DNA of 64,000 nt from Halalkalibacter okhensis (GTDB lineage Bacteria > Bacillota > Bacilli > Bacillales > Bacillaceae_D). Below, piece by piece: positions 37,301-44,885 of the stretch. The translations under genes and the position numbers were made by a program. Location: positions 1 through 64,000 of the forward strand of contig NZ_JRJU01000010.1 of assembly GCF_000787375.1 (NCBI RefSeq). Direction: 5' to 3'. Below the pieces are notes generated by a model, which searched no databases, was not told the origin of the DNA, and worked only from the letters and a program-made list of their open reading frames with translations. The first letter of the stretch is position 1. Every line of letters starts with the position of its first letter.

Positions 37301-37969
37301 TTTAATCATATTTATGCCCCACGCTGTAAATGTGTCGCGTACAGACTTATCAAATGTGTCAAATGACAGCTCAGATTCATCATGCTTATCGATTTGGTTC
37401 ACAATTAAATAGAGAGGTTTCTTTTCATCCGATAACTGTTTTAAAAACGTTAAATTCGTTTCTGATTGAACATGATTATAATCCATTACATATACAATAA
37501 AATCGGTTGTATATAACGCTTCTAATGTCACAGCCTGATGAGTTGGATCCGTTGAATCCACTCCGGGTGTATCATAAATCACACTGTGATCACCTAGAAA
37601 CGGTAAAGGCGCTTGGATCGTTAATGATGAAATCTCTCCGCCATTCATCCCCCATTCTCTCACTCTTTGCCAAGGAATTTCCCCTGTCCATTGCTTTTTC
37701 TCGCCATTTAAAGAATGAACCGTAAGACCTAATTCGCCATTTTTTATCCCAATAATATTGGCACTCGTTGGAATCGGACTTGTTGGTAACATTTCTGCTC
37801 CAAGTAAATAATTTAAGATGGTTGACTTTCCTGCTGAAAAATGTCCACAAAACGATACTTGAAACATACCTTTTTCTTTTTTTTCTTGTACTAATTGTTG
37901 ACGTTCACGTTCTTTCTCTGTCACGTCAATAATCTTAATAGGTGTCTCTAACCCTATTGCTTTACTCAT
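34388..37969 (-). CDS. dynA: Double-dynamin DynA (YpbR)
   Basis: 1193 residues, the same length as B. subtilis DynA. Two dynamin GTPase modules are fused in one chain: P-loops GHFSAGKSTI (about residue 42) and GAFSAGKSSF (about 620). DTPGVDS and DTPGVNS are the switch II motifs, and NQID then NAAD are the G4-like motifs. Long coiled-coil stalks follow each. It fuses membranes and protects against phage and membrane damage (family knowledge). The ATG is behind CAGGTGATTAG. It lies between ypoC and ponA. Confidence 0.94.
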   Translation of the reverse strand: MSKAIGLETPIKIIDVTEKERERQQLVQEKKEKGMFQVSFCGHFSAGKSTILNYLLGAEMLPTSPIPTSANIIGIKNGELGLTVHSLNGEKKQWTGEIPWQRVREWGMNGGEISSLTIQAPLPFLGDHSVIYDTPGVDSTDPTHQAVTLEALYTTDFIVYVMDYNHVQSETNLTFLKQLSDEKKPLYLIVNQIDKHDESELSFDTFDKSVRDTFTAWGINMIKLTYLSMKDRHHSLNQVTQFEQDMKAVLFHGEKLLPYAKQRLQQGFHLSIIQRLEEEKEDELDQVKERMNQEGYSVEQLERRHEIAVKYDETFHAKNRFEEAFEKKWQELVKDVTIFPYTTTELVRNWLESIQPGFKVGFLFSKKKTVEEQEVRLKDLIEETQDKVKSQLEFHLHQIFQSYDFTKLSNRESVEKELKNLHATIDRTFFQKAVQAGPKNREYVYTFTKERTAAVIKQLRQKAASILDLMSKGMQQHWDEERIELERELEVLHDLDAFVMQLTNIKDRFTECINVQKDKVNQYQDAGAYEKVLIETMEKPIPDFPKVSSFDAITLPMETVIDTNWEQEQTYEQIEFDEEKAGKWTKQVESVLSNYREEKRMNYERSILTNRLNRYRDQSFTISLFGAFSAGKSSFANALLGETVLPVSPHPTTATVNVVKRSEEGHASKTAMVKVKSKEQLKREIESVASHLDSHVRLDTIHMWKEDKNVTTSWQKTYQSYLTTLKNSIAEAKWELGSSFEVTLDKLQPFVANEHDACLIEKVTLYFDCPLTEKGIVLVDTPGVNSIHGRHTNVAFKQLRDSDAIFYLTYYNHAFSKADQQFLQQMAKVNEGFRTDKLYFILNAADLASSPYELNGVKKHVFDQLVQNGVHNPRLYPLSSKQGLAAKRNGQSAGELFDAFEKSFYQNTITELKRLSYELVKEESKRYEAILEKGLEYATGEEASKARRRKQLEERISLWNEKIESYQPLTAAQISKQEVSQLFLYLRDRARYVLGDQFAESINVSTVVGNSKRAQQQALISSLKEWRSEGEHYIKQELQATFVRIELALYQAIEEWIEETIHSIRTEFQSFSMSHEVEKVDISPGTIKRYIPIEVESYGSYFQSLKAFFEQGKAKQLKEDLVQEGAKKTSELLRELERETTEQLQRQFEELVHSAKQSLIEALRRELERFDSLSDPKHVQSLRQEIKQLKEIT

Positions 37970-38050
37970 CTAATCACCTGCTCCTGCAAAATCTATCTAT
38001 GTATTCTGAAAATATTTAATGTGCAAACGACGAAAGGGAAGTAGTGAGCT

Positions 38051-38085
38051 CACAGAAAAAGCTAAAATTTTCACCTTTTTCTGTG
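38051..38085. repeat. Palindromic repeat, family member 5
   Basis: CACAGAAAAAG (38051-38061) pairs with CTTTTTCTGTG (38075-38085). The minus strand reads CACAGAAAAAGGTGAAAA. Just after it TTTAAGATAGCCCC and CCCCTTTTTTAGT occur; the latter is also in the outer arm of the 21.1-kb element. It sits between ypoC and dynA and may terminate ypoC. Confidence 0.55.
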
Positions 38086-38113
38086 GTCTTTAAGATAGCC
38101 CCTTTTTTTAGTT

Positions 38114-38623
38114 TCATCGTTTGCTTTTATTTGCCTCTAAAACTTTTGATTTGGCATAAAGTTTTCCAAGCTCCACGTACATTGCTTTTAGCTGTACATA
38201 CGTATGATAACGAATTGGCCCATTAAGGATAAATGCAAGCCTCTCTTCACAATTGACTGGTTTAAATTGCAACGAGTTCACCTTTTTAGCTATCGTTGTT
38301 ATCCCCTGAACTTGAGTTTCATTCATCCAAAACAACGCATCGATAAAAACCGCTGTCATGACGATCATTTTTTTGTTTGCTGCCTTGGGATTTCGTTTAG
38401 CGTAGAAATGCTCAAGTAATGGTTCTTCATCTTTCCACCAATCAAGTAGCATTGGAACATACGTATGCTTTTGCTTCCAAGGTCTTTTTTCCAGCGTTAT
38501 ATCATAATAGAATGGAACAGCTTGGCATATGTCTTTTAAAGAAGCAACTGTATCTTCCTTAACAACATATGATTCGTTATAAAAAGGTGGAACCTGAAAT
38601 GCTTCCGGAATGTCTATTTTCAT
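38114..38623 (-). CDS. ypoC: YpoC family protein
   Basis: 169 residues. It overlaps the end of nth by 4 bases (ATGA), which implies translational coupling. The central part has VPMLLDWWKDEEPLLEHFY and the C-terminus LAFILNGPIRYHTYVQL, features of the YpoC family encoded after nth in bacilli. Soluble, function unknown. Confidence 0.82.
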   Translation of the reverse strand: MKIDIPEAFQVPPFYNESYVVKEDTVASLKDICQAVPFYYDITLEKRPWKQKHTYVPMLLDWWKDEEPLLEHFYAKRNPKAANKKMIVMTAVFIDALFWMNETQVQGITTIAKKVNSLQFKPVNCEERLAFILNGPIRYHTYVQLKAMYVELGKLYAKSKVLEANKSKR

Positions 38624-39276
38624 TTGCGCTTTCTTGCTTTCATTCGTTTTTGTCCTTCACGACACATTGGCAACAATGGGCATATATCGCATTGAGGAGA
38701 TTGTGCTTTGCAATGATAACGACCAAAAAAGATCAGTTGATGGTGAGAATCTGACCAGCGTTCAATCGGGATTTTCTTCATTAATGTGTCTTCGACTTGG
38801 CGGACATTATCCTTCCAACGACAGATGGCAAGACGCTTAGAAACTCTTTCTACATGTGTGTCTACAGCGATAGCTGGTACGCCAAAAGCTACAGAGGCAA
38901 CTACATTAGCTGTTTTCCTACCAACACCTGCCAACTTAACAAGTTCATCTCGTTCTTTGGGTACTTCTCCGTTGTATTCTTCAAGTAATGCTTGTGCAAG
39001 CTTTTTTATATTTTTGGCTTTACTACGAAATAATCCAATTGAGCGTATATCCTGCTCAAGCTCTTCTAATGGAACCTCAAGATAATCTTCAGGCTTTTTA
39101 TATTTAGCAAAAAGCTTGGGTGTCACTTTATTTACGAGTGCATCTGTACATTGAGCAGAAAGTAAAACAGCAATCACTAATTCAAAAGGATTAGAATGAG
39201 TTAACTCACACTCTGCATTCGGATACATCTCCGCAATGACATCAAGTGCTTCTATTGTCTGTTTCTTTGATAACAT
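38620..39276 (-). CDS. nth: Endonuclease III
   Basis: 218 residues. It is a DNA glycosylase/AP lyase for oxidised pyrimidines. A helix-hairpin-helix has LAGVGRKTANVV with the catalytic Lys, then VDTHVERVSKRL with the catalytic Asp. The 4Fe-4S Cys cluster is C-x6-C-x2-C-x5-C at the C-terminus (CKAQSPQCDICPLLPMC). It is coupled to ypoC and preceded by dnaD by 26 bases. Confidence 0.96.
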   Translation of the reverse strand: MLSKKQTIEALDVIAEMYPNAECELTHSNPFELVIAVLLSAQCTDALVNKVTPKLFAKYKKPEDYLEVPLEELEQDIRSIGLFRSKAKNIKKLAQALLEEYNGEVPKERDELVKLAGVGRKTANVVASVAFGVPAIAVDTHVERVSKRLAICRWKDNVRQVEDTLMKKIPIERWSDSHHQLIFFGRYHCKAQSPQCDICPLLPMCREGQKRMKARKRK

Positions 39277-39302
39277 GAACCTAATCCTCTCCTTAAATCG
39301 AC

Positions 39303-40007
39303 TTACGTTTGATCGAGCCAGCTAAAACCAGGATAAGAGTCAGCGTTTGCTCGTTTTTGTTCTTGTTTAGGCTGATGCTGATACTTACGAAATTTTTCGC
39401 CATGTACGCGAGCTTGGTCTGTTGTTTTTATTCCATTTCGTTTCCATTCAAATAGGATCCGATCGATATATCGAAAGTTTAATTTTCCAGACACAACCGC
39501 TTCTTTTAAGGCTGCAGTAATCAGCTCAGTCGTATGCTTATCTTGATCTAGCCACATCCCAAGTGTTTCAGCTTCAATTGGGGAAAGCGGTCTACAGAAT
39601 TCCTCTTCAAATCGTTTATATAATTGACCTTCATTACTTTCCTTTTGTTGTTCTTCAGAATTAATTTGCTCACCTTTTAATAATTGGATTAAGCGAATCC
39701 ACAATGGTTCTAGTGTATAATATTCAAACAAGATCCCTTGCTCATCCCATTTTTTATCTAATGTTAAAAAACCTTTTCGAATTAATTGTCCTAACATTTG
39801 GGCACAATCATTCATAGATAGTGTCATACGTTCACTAAGAAGTTCAGGGGTTGGGAAGCCATCCCCATCCTCAATAAATGATTGAACATGTAACAATGCA
39901 ACTAGTTCGTTTTCTTTTAGTCCTAATTCAGAGTAATGTTTAAGCAGCAAAGTTGGAATGGATAGCTGTCTTTGGGTTGTCCATTTCAAAAGTAAATTAT
40001 GATCCAT
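39303..40007 (-). CDS. dnaD: DnaD replication initiation protein
   Basis: 234 residues. The N-terminal winged helix (residues 20-100) is LLLKHYSELGLKENELVALLHVQ, with LSERMTLSMNDCAQML following. The C-terminal DnaB-2/DnaD domain (about 130-200) ends with KFRYIDRILFEWK-type sequence. DnaD loads the helicase with DnaB and DnaI. Order dnaD-nth-ypoC is conserved in Bacillus. Confidence 0.94.
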   Translation of the reverse strand: MDHNLLLKWTTQRQLSIPTLLLKHYSELGLKENELVALLHVQSFIEDGDGFPTPELLSERMTLSMNDCAQMLGQLIRKGFLTLDKKWDEQGILFEYYTLEPLWIRLIQLLKGEQINSEEQQKESNEGQLYKRFEEEFCRPLSPIEAETLGMWLDQDKHTTELITAALKEAVVSGKLNFRYIDRILFEWKRNGIKTTDQARVHGEKFRKYQHQPKQEQKRANADSYPGFSWLDQT

Positions 40008-40107
40008 TTAAAAACACCTCGTCCACTATTATAACATGATCATTTGAACTAGTCGTTTCCTTTTCCTTACATAGAACTTAAGATATAACCATCGATAAGA
40101 AAAATCA

Positions 40108-40152
40108 GGGGTTATCCCTAAAGGTATAATTTAGACCTTTTGAGATAACCCC
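40108..40152 (-). terminator. Terminator after asnS
   Basis: GGGGTTATC pairs with GATAACCCC, and inner AAAGG with CCTTT. The minus strand continues TGATTTTTC. Confidence 0.7.
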
Positions 40153-40170
40153 GTACTTGTATATTGTAGA

Positions 40171-41463
40171 TTACGGATATAAACGATTTAACAATCGTGG
40201 GAATGGAATCGTCTCGCGAACATGCTCTACTCCTGAAATCCATGCAACTGTTCGCTCAAGTCCTAAGCCAAACCCAGAATGTGGTACAGAACCATATTTA
40301 CATAAATCAAGGTACCATTGATACGCATCAAGTGATAAATTATGTTCTTTTAGATTACGTTCTAATAAATGATAATCATGAATGCGTTCAGAACCTCCGA
40401 TAATTTCACCATACCCCTCTGGTGCAATTAAATCAGCACAGAGGACAACATCATCTCGATTTGGGTCAGGCTGCATGTAAAATGGTTTTAACGAAGTTGG
40501 GTAATGGGTAATGAAAACGGGCTTCTCGTAGTGCTCTGCAATCGCCGTTTCATGTGGTGAACCAAAATCATCTCCCCATTTTATATCATCAAAGCCTTTC
40601 TCATGTAAAAATGTAATGGCTTCATCATAAGTAATGCGTGGAAATGGAGCTTTAATTGCTTCTAGTTTAGATAAATCACGACCAAGAGTTTTTAACTCTA
40701 ACTGGCATGATTTGAGTACAGACTGAACAACGTATGATACATATTGTTCCTGGATTTCTAGGCTTTCATGAAATTCAACAAATGCCATCTCAGGTTCAAT
40801 CATCCAGAATTCAATCAGGTGACGACGTGTTTTTGATTTTTCAGCACGGAATGTTGGTCCAAAGGAAAATACACGTCCCATTGCCATCGCAGCAGCTTCC
40901 ATATAAAGCTGTCCACTTTGAGAAAGATAAGCATCTTCATCGAAATATTTTGTTGCAAACAACTCAGATGTTCCCTCAGGAGCACTTCCTGTTAAAATCG
41001 GAGGATCTATCTTGACAAAACCATTCTCATGGAAGAAATTGTATGTAGAACGAATGATCTCATTTCTAATTTTCATTACGGCATGCTGACGCTTAGAGCG
41101 CAACCATAAATGACGATGATCCATTAAGAACTCGGTTCCATGCTCTTTGGGTGTAATGGGATAATCTTTAGCTTCATGTAATACTTCTATTTTTGTTACA
41201 GTTAATTCATACCCTGATGGAGCTCGGTCATCAGAACGCACTACTCCAGTAACATATAATGAACTTTCTTGCGTTAGATTCTTTGCTTGTTGGAACATTT
41301 CTTCCTCTACGTCTGCTTTGACAACGACACCTTGAATGAAGCCTGTACCATCACGCAATTGTAAAAAAGCAATTTTGCCACTTGAGCGCTTACCGGCAAG
41401 CCAAGCGCCAATTGTGACTTCTTGCTCGACAAATTGACCGATTTTTGCAATTGTTGTTTTCAC
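40171..41463 (-). CDS. asnS: Asparaginyl-tRNA synthetase
   Basis: 430 residues from a GTG at 41463, as in B. subtilis; an upstream ATG (41469) abuts GGAGGT too closely. The N-terminal OB fold binds the anticodon ([24 protein letters not shown]). Class II motifs: [19 protein letters not shown] (motif 2) and [14 protein letters not shown] (motif 3). It charges tRNA-Asn. A good sigma-A promoter is just upstream and no T-box is present. Confidence 0.96.
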   Translation of the reverse strand: MKTTIAKIGQFVEQEVTIGAWLAGKRSSGKIAFLQLRDGTGFIQGVVVKADVEEEMFQQAKNLTQESSLYVTGVVRSDDRAPSGYELTVTKIEVLHEAKDYPITPKEHGTEFLMDHRHLWLRSKRQHAVMKIRNEIIRSTYNFFHENGFVKIDPPILTGSAPEGTSELFATKYFDEDAYLSQSGQLYMEAAAMAMGRVFSFGPTFRAEKSKTRRHLIEFWMIEPEMAFVEFHESLEIQEQYVSYVVQSVLKSCQLELKTLGRDLSKLEAIKAPFPRITYDEAITFLHEKGFDDIKWGDDFGSPHETAIAEHYEKPVFITHYPTSLKPFYMQPDPNRDDVVLCADLIAPEGYGEIIGGSERIHDYHLLERNLKEHNLSLDAYQWYLDLCKYGSVPHSGFGLGLERTVAWISGVEHVRETIPFPRLLNRLYP

Positions 41464-41495
41464 TTTCATACCTCCTACTATGTATACCAATCTAC

Positions 41496-41525
41496 ATTAT
41501 ACCCTTGTACAAAATTTCAAGTCAA
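41496..41525 (-). promoter_or_regulatory. Sigma-A promoter of asnS
   Basis: TTGACT (41525-41520) and TATAAT (41501-41496) are separated by 18 bases, 33 bases before the GTG start. Confidence 0.75.
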
Positions 41526-41613
41526 CGATCCTTGAATGAAACCCACGAAAAACAAATATTCAATCTATTCTAATGGAACTGTCTAAAAAAAATAAATGAT
41601 AGTGGAACCATCA

Positions 41614-41649
41614 ATAAGAAAAAAGCCGCTTTTGCGGCTTTTTTCTTAT
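41614..41649 (-). terminator. Terminator overlapping the aspB coding end
   Basis: A near-perfect 16-bp inverted repeat (ATAAGAAAAAAGCCGC and its complement, loop TTTT) includes the last codons of aspB. The U-tract is built into the stem. Confidence 0.8.
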
Positions 41650-42830
41650 TTTGTATGATTACGCACGAATCGTTCGATACGTGTTAGGGCTTCCTCTAAT
41701 AGATCAAATGAAGTAGCATAAGAAAGGCGGACATTATCTGGTGCACCAAAACCTGAACCAGGAACTAACGCAACTTTTTCTTCCTCTAAAATGGCCTCAA
41801 CCCATGAATCAACATCAGAAAACCCGTTCAGTTTTACAGCTTCACTCACGTTTGGAAAAAGGTAAAATGCTCCTTTTGGCTTCACGCAAGAAACACCTGG
41901 AATCGCCACAAGCTTGTCAAATACACCATTTAAACGTTCTTCAAACGCTTGTCTCATTGTCTCAACCGAACCGTCATCCTCTGTATATGCAGCAATCGTC
42001 CCATATTGTGCATTCGTTGTAGGATTTGATGTACTGTGACTAGCAAGGTTGGTCATTGCTTTAATGATTTCGGCGTTCCCTGCTGCATAACCGATTCTCC
42101 AACCAGTCATTGAGTGCGACTTAGATACTCCATTAACAACTATTGTCTGTTCTTTTAATTCTTCAGAAAGCTCGGCAATCGATGTATGAGTTGCTCCCCC
42201 ATATACAAGCTTCTCATAAATCTCATCAGAAACAATTAATACATCATGCTTTATACAAACGTCACCAAGTTCACGAAGCTCGTCCGCTGAATACATAGAA
42301 CCAGTTGGATTACTTGGTGAATTTAAAATGAAAGCTTTTGTTTTCTCTGTTATAGCTTGCTCAAGTTGCTCTGCCGTAACTTTAAATTCATTACTCTCAA
42401 GTCCTTCGATATAAACAGGGTTTCCCGCAGCCAGTTTTACTTGTTCAGGATAGCTTACCCAATATGGTGTTGGGATAATGACTTCATCCCCCTCATCTAA
42501 AAGCGCTTGAAACAACGTATATAGGACATGTTTTGCACCTGAACCAACAAGGATTTCAGCTGGCTTATACGAAATTTTTTGATCGTTCTTAAATTTACCA
42601 ATGATTGCTTCTTTTAACTTTGGAAGTCCAGCCGAAGGAGTATATTTAGTATGGCCCTCCTCCATCGAACGAACAGCAGCATCTATTATGTATTGTGGTG
42701 TATTAAAATCAGGTTCTCCTGCCCCAAGACCAATTACATCATGTCCTTGTTCTTTTAACTCTTTTGCTTTTGCTGTAATCGCTAATGTTGATGAAGGTGT
42801 TAATGTCGAAACTCTTTTCGCTAATCTCAT
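41646..42830 (-). CDS. aspB: Aspartate aminotransferase
   Basis: 394 residues, class I aminotransferase. The PLP lysine is in VNGVSKSHSMTGWRIGY; LNSPSNPTG and the C-terminal NVRLSYA with a substrate-binding Arg are seen. It interconverts aspartate and oxaloacetate. The ATG follows GGGAGGGACATACAT. It is third in the ypmA-ypmB-aspB unit; in Bacillus this order is conserved. Confidence 0.95.
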   Translation of the reverse strand: MRLAKRVSTLTPSSTLAITAKAKELKEQGHDVIGLGAGEPDFNTPQYIIDAAVRSMEEGHTKYTPSAGLPKLKEAIIGKFKNDQKISYKPAEILVGSGAKHVLYTLFQALLDEGDEVIIPTPYWVSYPEQVKLAAGNPVYIEGLESNEFKVTAEQLEQAITEKTKAFILNSPSNPTGSMYSADELRELGDVCIKHDVLIVSDEIYEKLVYGGATHTSIAELSEELKEQTIVVNGVSKSHSMTGWRIGYAAGNAEIIKAMTNLASHSTSNPTTNAQYGTIAAYTEDDGSVETMRQAFEERLNGVFDKLVAIPGVSCVKPKGAFYLFPNVSEAVKLNGFSDVDSWVEAILEEEKVALVPGSGFGAPDNVRLSYATSFDLLEEALTRIERFVRNHTK

Positions 42831-42899
42831 ATGTATGTCCCTCCCAAATAATATATATACACTATAAATTGTCCTGAGCTATCATTCAAGTAGAATTCA

Positions 42900-43382
42900 T
42901 TAATCCGTTCGCAGTAAATACCTTTTCATGAACGTTCCATCTTCAAACGTTACATAATAATAGCCTTTTCGGTTTTCGTTAGTGAAGTACGTAATTTCGT
43001 ATACAGGCAGCCCTCTTTCAAAACCTAACTTGGTTGCTTCAATTCTTGACACTTCTTCATCACGCTGAACAATGGCAATCGCCTCTTCTCTTGTGATTCC
43101 ATCACTTGCTCTTTGTACGTGTTGAAAGTCAAAATCATCTGAGACCCATACAAGCGTTTCCTCACCATCATCATCTAACCCATTAAAGACATAATATGCA
43201 TCTGTCCCATGATAGTAAGTGACATTCATAACGGTTTGCAGCAATGATTGTCCAACTACGTAGTTTTCAGCTTGGTCATAATGATGCAAAAGAGGTTCTC
43301 GAATCGTTTGATACGCATAGACACTTAGTCCAGTTAACAATGAGGCGCTAATAATAACAATTATAATAATCCATTTTTTCAT
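42900..43382 (-). CDS. ypmB: YpmB (DUF5590) membrane-anchored protein
   Basis: 160 residues. A single N-terminal membrane segment (residues 3-24) anchors an extracytoplasmic domain with a PepSY-like pattern (ITREEAIAIVQRD, LPVYEITYFTNENRKGYYYV). It is similar in length and position to B. subtilis YpmB. Function unknown. It starts 14 bases after ypmA. Confidence 0.85.
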   Translation of the reverse strand: MKKWIIIIVIISASLLTGLSVYAYQTIREPLLHHYDQAENYVVGQSLLQTVMNVTYYHGTDAYYVFNGLDDDGEETLVWVSDDFDFQHVQRASDGITREEAIAIVQRDEEVSRIEATKLGFERGLPVYEITYFTNENRKGYYYVTFEDGTFMKRYLLRTD

Positions 43383-43396
43383 ATATATCTCTCCAG

Positions 43397-43567
43397 TTAC
43401 GACCGATAAATCGTAAATACCATTGAATTCTTATCTTTATCATCTAGAGCTATGCCAAATAATAAATCCTCTTCTTTCAAGGTTCGATTTAATGCATCAA
43501 CAATTTTATAGGTATCTGCTGCTCTTTTTATTCTGGTCGTTGATAAAACAACTAAATTCGAATCCAT
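43397..43567 (-). CDS. ypmA: YpmA (DUF4264), small protein
   Basis: 56 residues. The sequence TYKIVDALNRTLKEEDLLFG, then IALDDKDKNSMVFTIYRS at the end, matches B. subtilis YpmA over its whole length. The ATG at 43567 follows GGAGGGG. First gene of ypmA-ypmB-aspB. Soluble, function unknown. Confidence 0.85.
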   Translation of the reverse strand: MDSNLVVLSTTRIKRAADTYKIVDALNRTLKEEDLLFGIALDDKDKNSMVFTIYRS

Positions 43568-43675
43568 GTATTCCCCTCCAGTATTATGATCTTCCTAGTC
43601 GTACAAGTTTTGCTAAACATAGTAATAAGCGATATGGTGATACTATAAGTACGCCAAACAAAGGGGGCGTAACTA

Positions 43676-43831
43676 TTGTCAAACCATTATCAATCTACAG
43701 CGATGCGTTATCAAAAAGAAAAAGAAGAAATAGCATTGCTTAGCCGCCAAGGATTGAAATGGCATCAAGTCTTTCCCATTTCAATTCGACAAACGTTATT
43801 TCCTTCTATTTTTCAGAAGGATCACGAATAA
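43676..43831 (+). CDS. Small basic protein, unknown
   Basis: 51 residues from TTG 43676, which has AAAGGGGG 8 bases upstream. It is basic and Gln-rich (YQKEKEEIALLSRQGLKWHQ) with no membrane segment. A possible promoter precedes it and a hairpin follows at 43888. It lies on the opposite strand from all neighbours. No homologue recognised; it may still be noncoding. Confidence 0.5.
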   Translation: MSNHYQSTAMRYQKEKEEIALLSRQGLKWHQVFPISIRQTLFPSIFQKDHE

Positions 43832-43887
43832 ACTGCACAATGTTCGTTAAAGTATTACAAGCAAAATTATAGCCTACTCACACCTCA

Positions 43888-43922
43888 AAATGTTCTGCAC
43901 AAATGCCTCGTGCAGAACATTT
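43888..43922. terminator. Hairpin between convergent genes
   Basis: AAATGTTCTGCAC pairs with GTGCAGAACATTT. Tails are weak (TTTCACC; TTTTGAGG), but it sits between convergent gene ends. Confidence 0.6.
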
Positions 43923-43984
43923 CACCTTAAATTCATATGCATTTATTATAGCATTAGCTACATAATTTAAAAAACATATCAATA

Positions 43985-44842
43985 TCACTCTTTAAAATGA
44001 ACGGTGACAAGTTCATAATCCGCTTGATTCACTTTTATAATAACAGCCCCATTTTGTTTCATTCGATATGTGTCAATCCATGTTTCCTGTAATCGTTCTA
44101 ACAACTCAGCACTTACTTCTGCATTTTCTCTCGTAAACAAAACAGCTACTTGTGGATCAATCTCATTTAAAAAGCGCTGAGTTGTACCATCATTGGTCCC
44201 GAATTCCGCCACTTTTAGTACCGATACAGGAGACAAGTCTTCAGCCATCCATAAACGCTCTATATCTTCATTCGCTTCGGATGAGAAGAGGAATTGATGT
44301 TTATCATGAACAGATATGATAAATGAAAGTGTTGGCAAAATCGTATAGGAACTTGGTAACATTGTAACCGTTACATGATCTGCTAATTCTTCCTTTTTTT
44401 CATCGGACCAGCCGACAATCTCTACATCAAGTGTCTCATACTGAGTCTTAGCTTGATTTATGCCCTCATTCGGTACAATTAACGTTTTCGTCCCAAAAAG
44501 AGTAACAACTTCTTCAACATTCTCGCTGTATTCTTTTTCAAACCTTGGCAAAATAATGGTTTCAATGGATGATACATTTAATTTTTTCAAGCGAAAAAAC
44601 AACGAATCTGCAGAACTTTTTGCCCCTGTACCAATAAGAATGGATTCTCCATTTGGCAACTCCATATAGGTTGACTCACCATTAGGTAGGTCCAAAAAAA
44701 CAAACCCAACGTCTTGTTCCTCTAGCTGCAAATCTAACTCCATTTCTTCTTGTCCATCAGAAGGACTAACCATTCGAACTTCCAACCCTAACATTACAGC
44801 CATAAAGACTATAAAAGTGAGTCCGATCAGAATGTTACGCAT
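43985..44842 (-). CDS. ComEC/MBL-like protein without metal ligands
   Basis: 285 residues, with an N-terminal membrane segment (5-22) and an extracytoplasmic domain. ESTYMELPNGESILIGTGAK resembles the start of the ComEC C-terminal metallo-beta-lactamase-like domain (usually LIDTG). Where a HxHxDH motif should stand the sequence reads ILPRFEKEYSEN, so it is predicted not to bind metal. It lies 43 bases after dinG. It may be a structural or regulatory relative (inference). Confidence 0.6.
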   Translation of the reverse strand: MRNILIGLTFIVFMAVMLGLEVRMVSPSDGQEEMELDLQLEEQDVGFVFLDLPNGESTYMELPNGESILIGTGAKSSADSLFFRLKKLNVSSIETIILPRFEKEYSENVEEVVTLFGTKTLIVPNEGINQAKTQYETLDVEIVGWSDEKKEELADHVTVTMLPSSYTILPTLSFIISVHDKHQFLFSSEANEDIERLWMAEDLSPVSVLKVAEFGTNDGTTQRFLNEIDPQVAVLFTRENAEVSAELLERLQETWIDTYRMKQNGAVIIKVNQADYELVTVHFKE

Positions 44843-44885
44843 TTTGCATTAACCCTCCAAATTATCGAGATATCGATGACATTTT

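Noticed and set aside
41464-41640. T-box riboswitch upstream of asnS
   Set aside because: No AGGGTGG-type box or specifier stem was seen. A plain sigma-A promoter 33 bases before the start explains the region.
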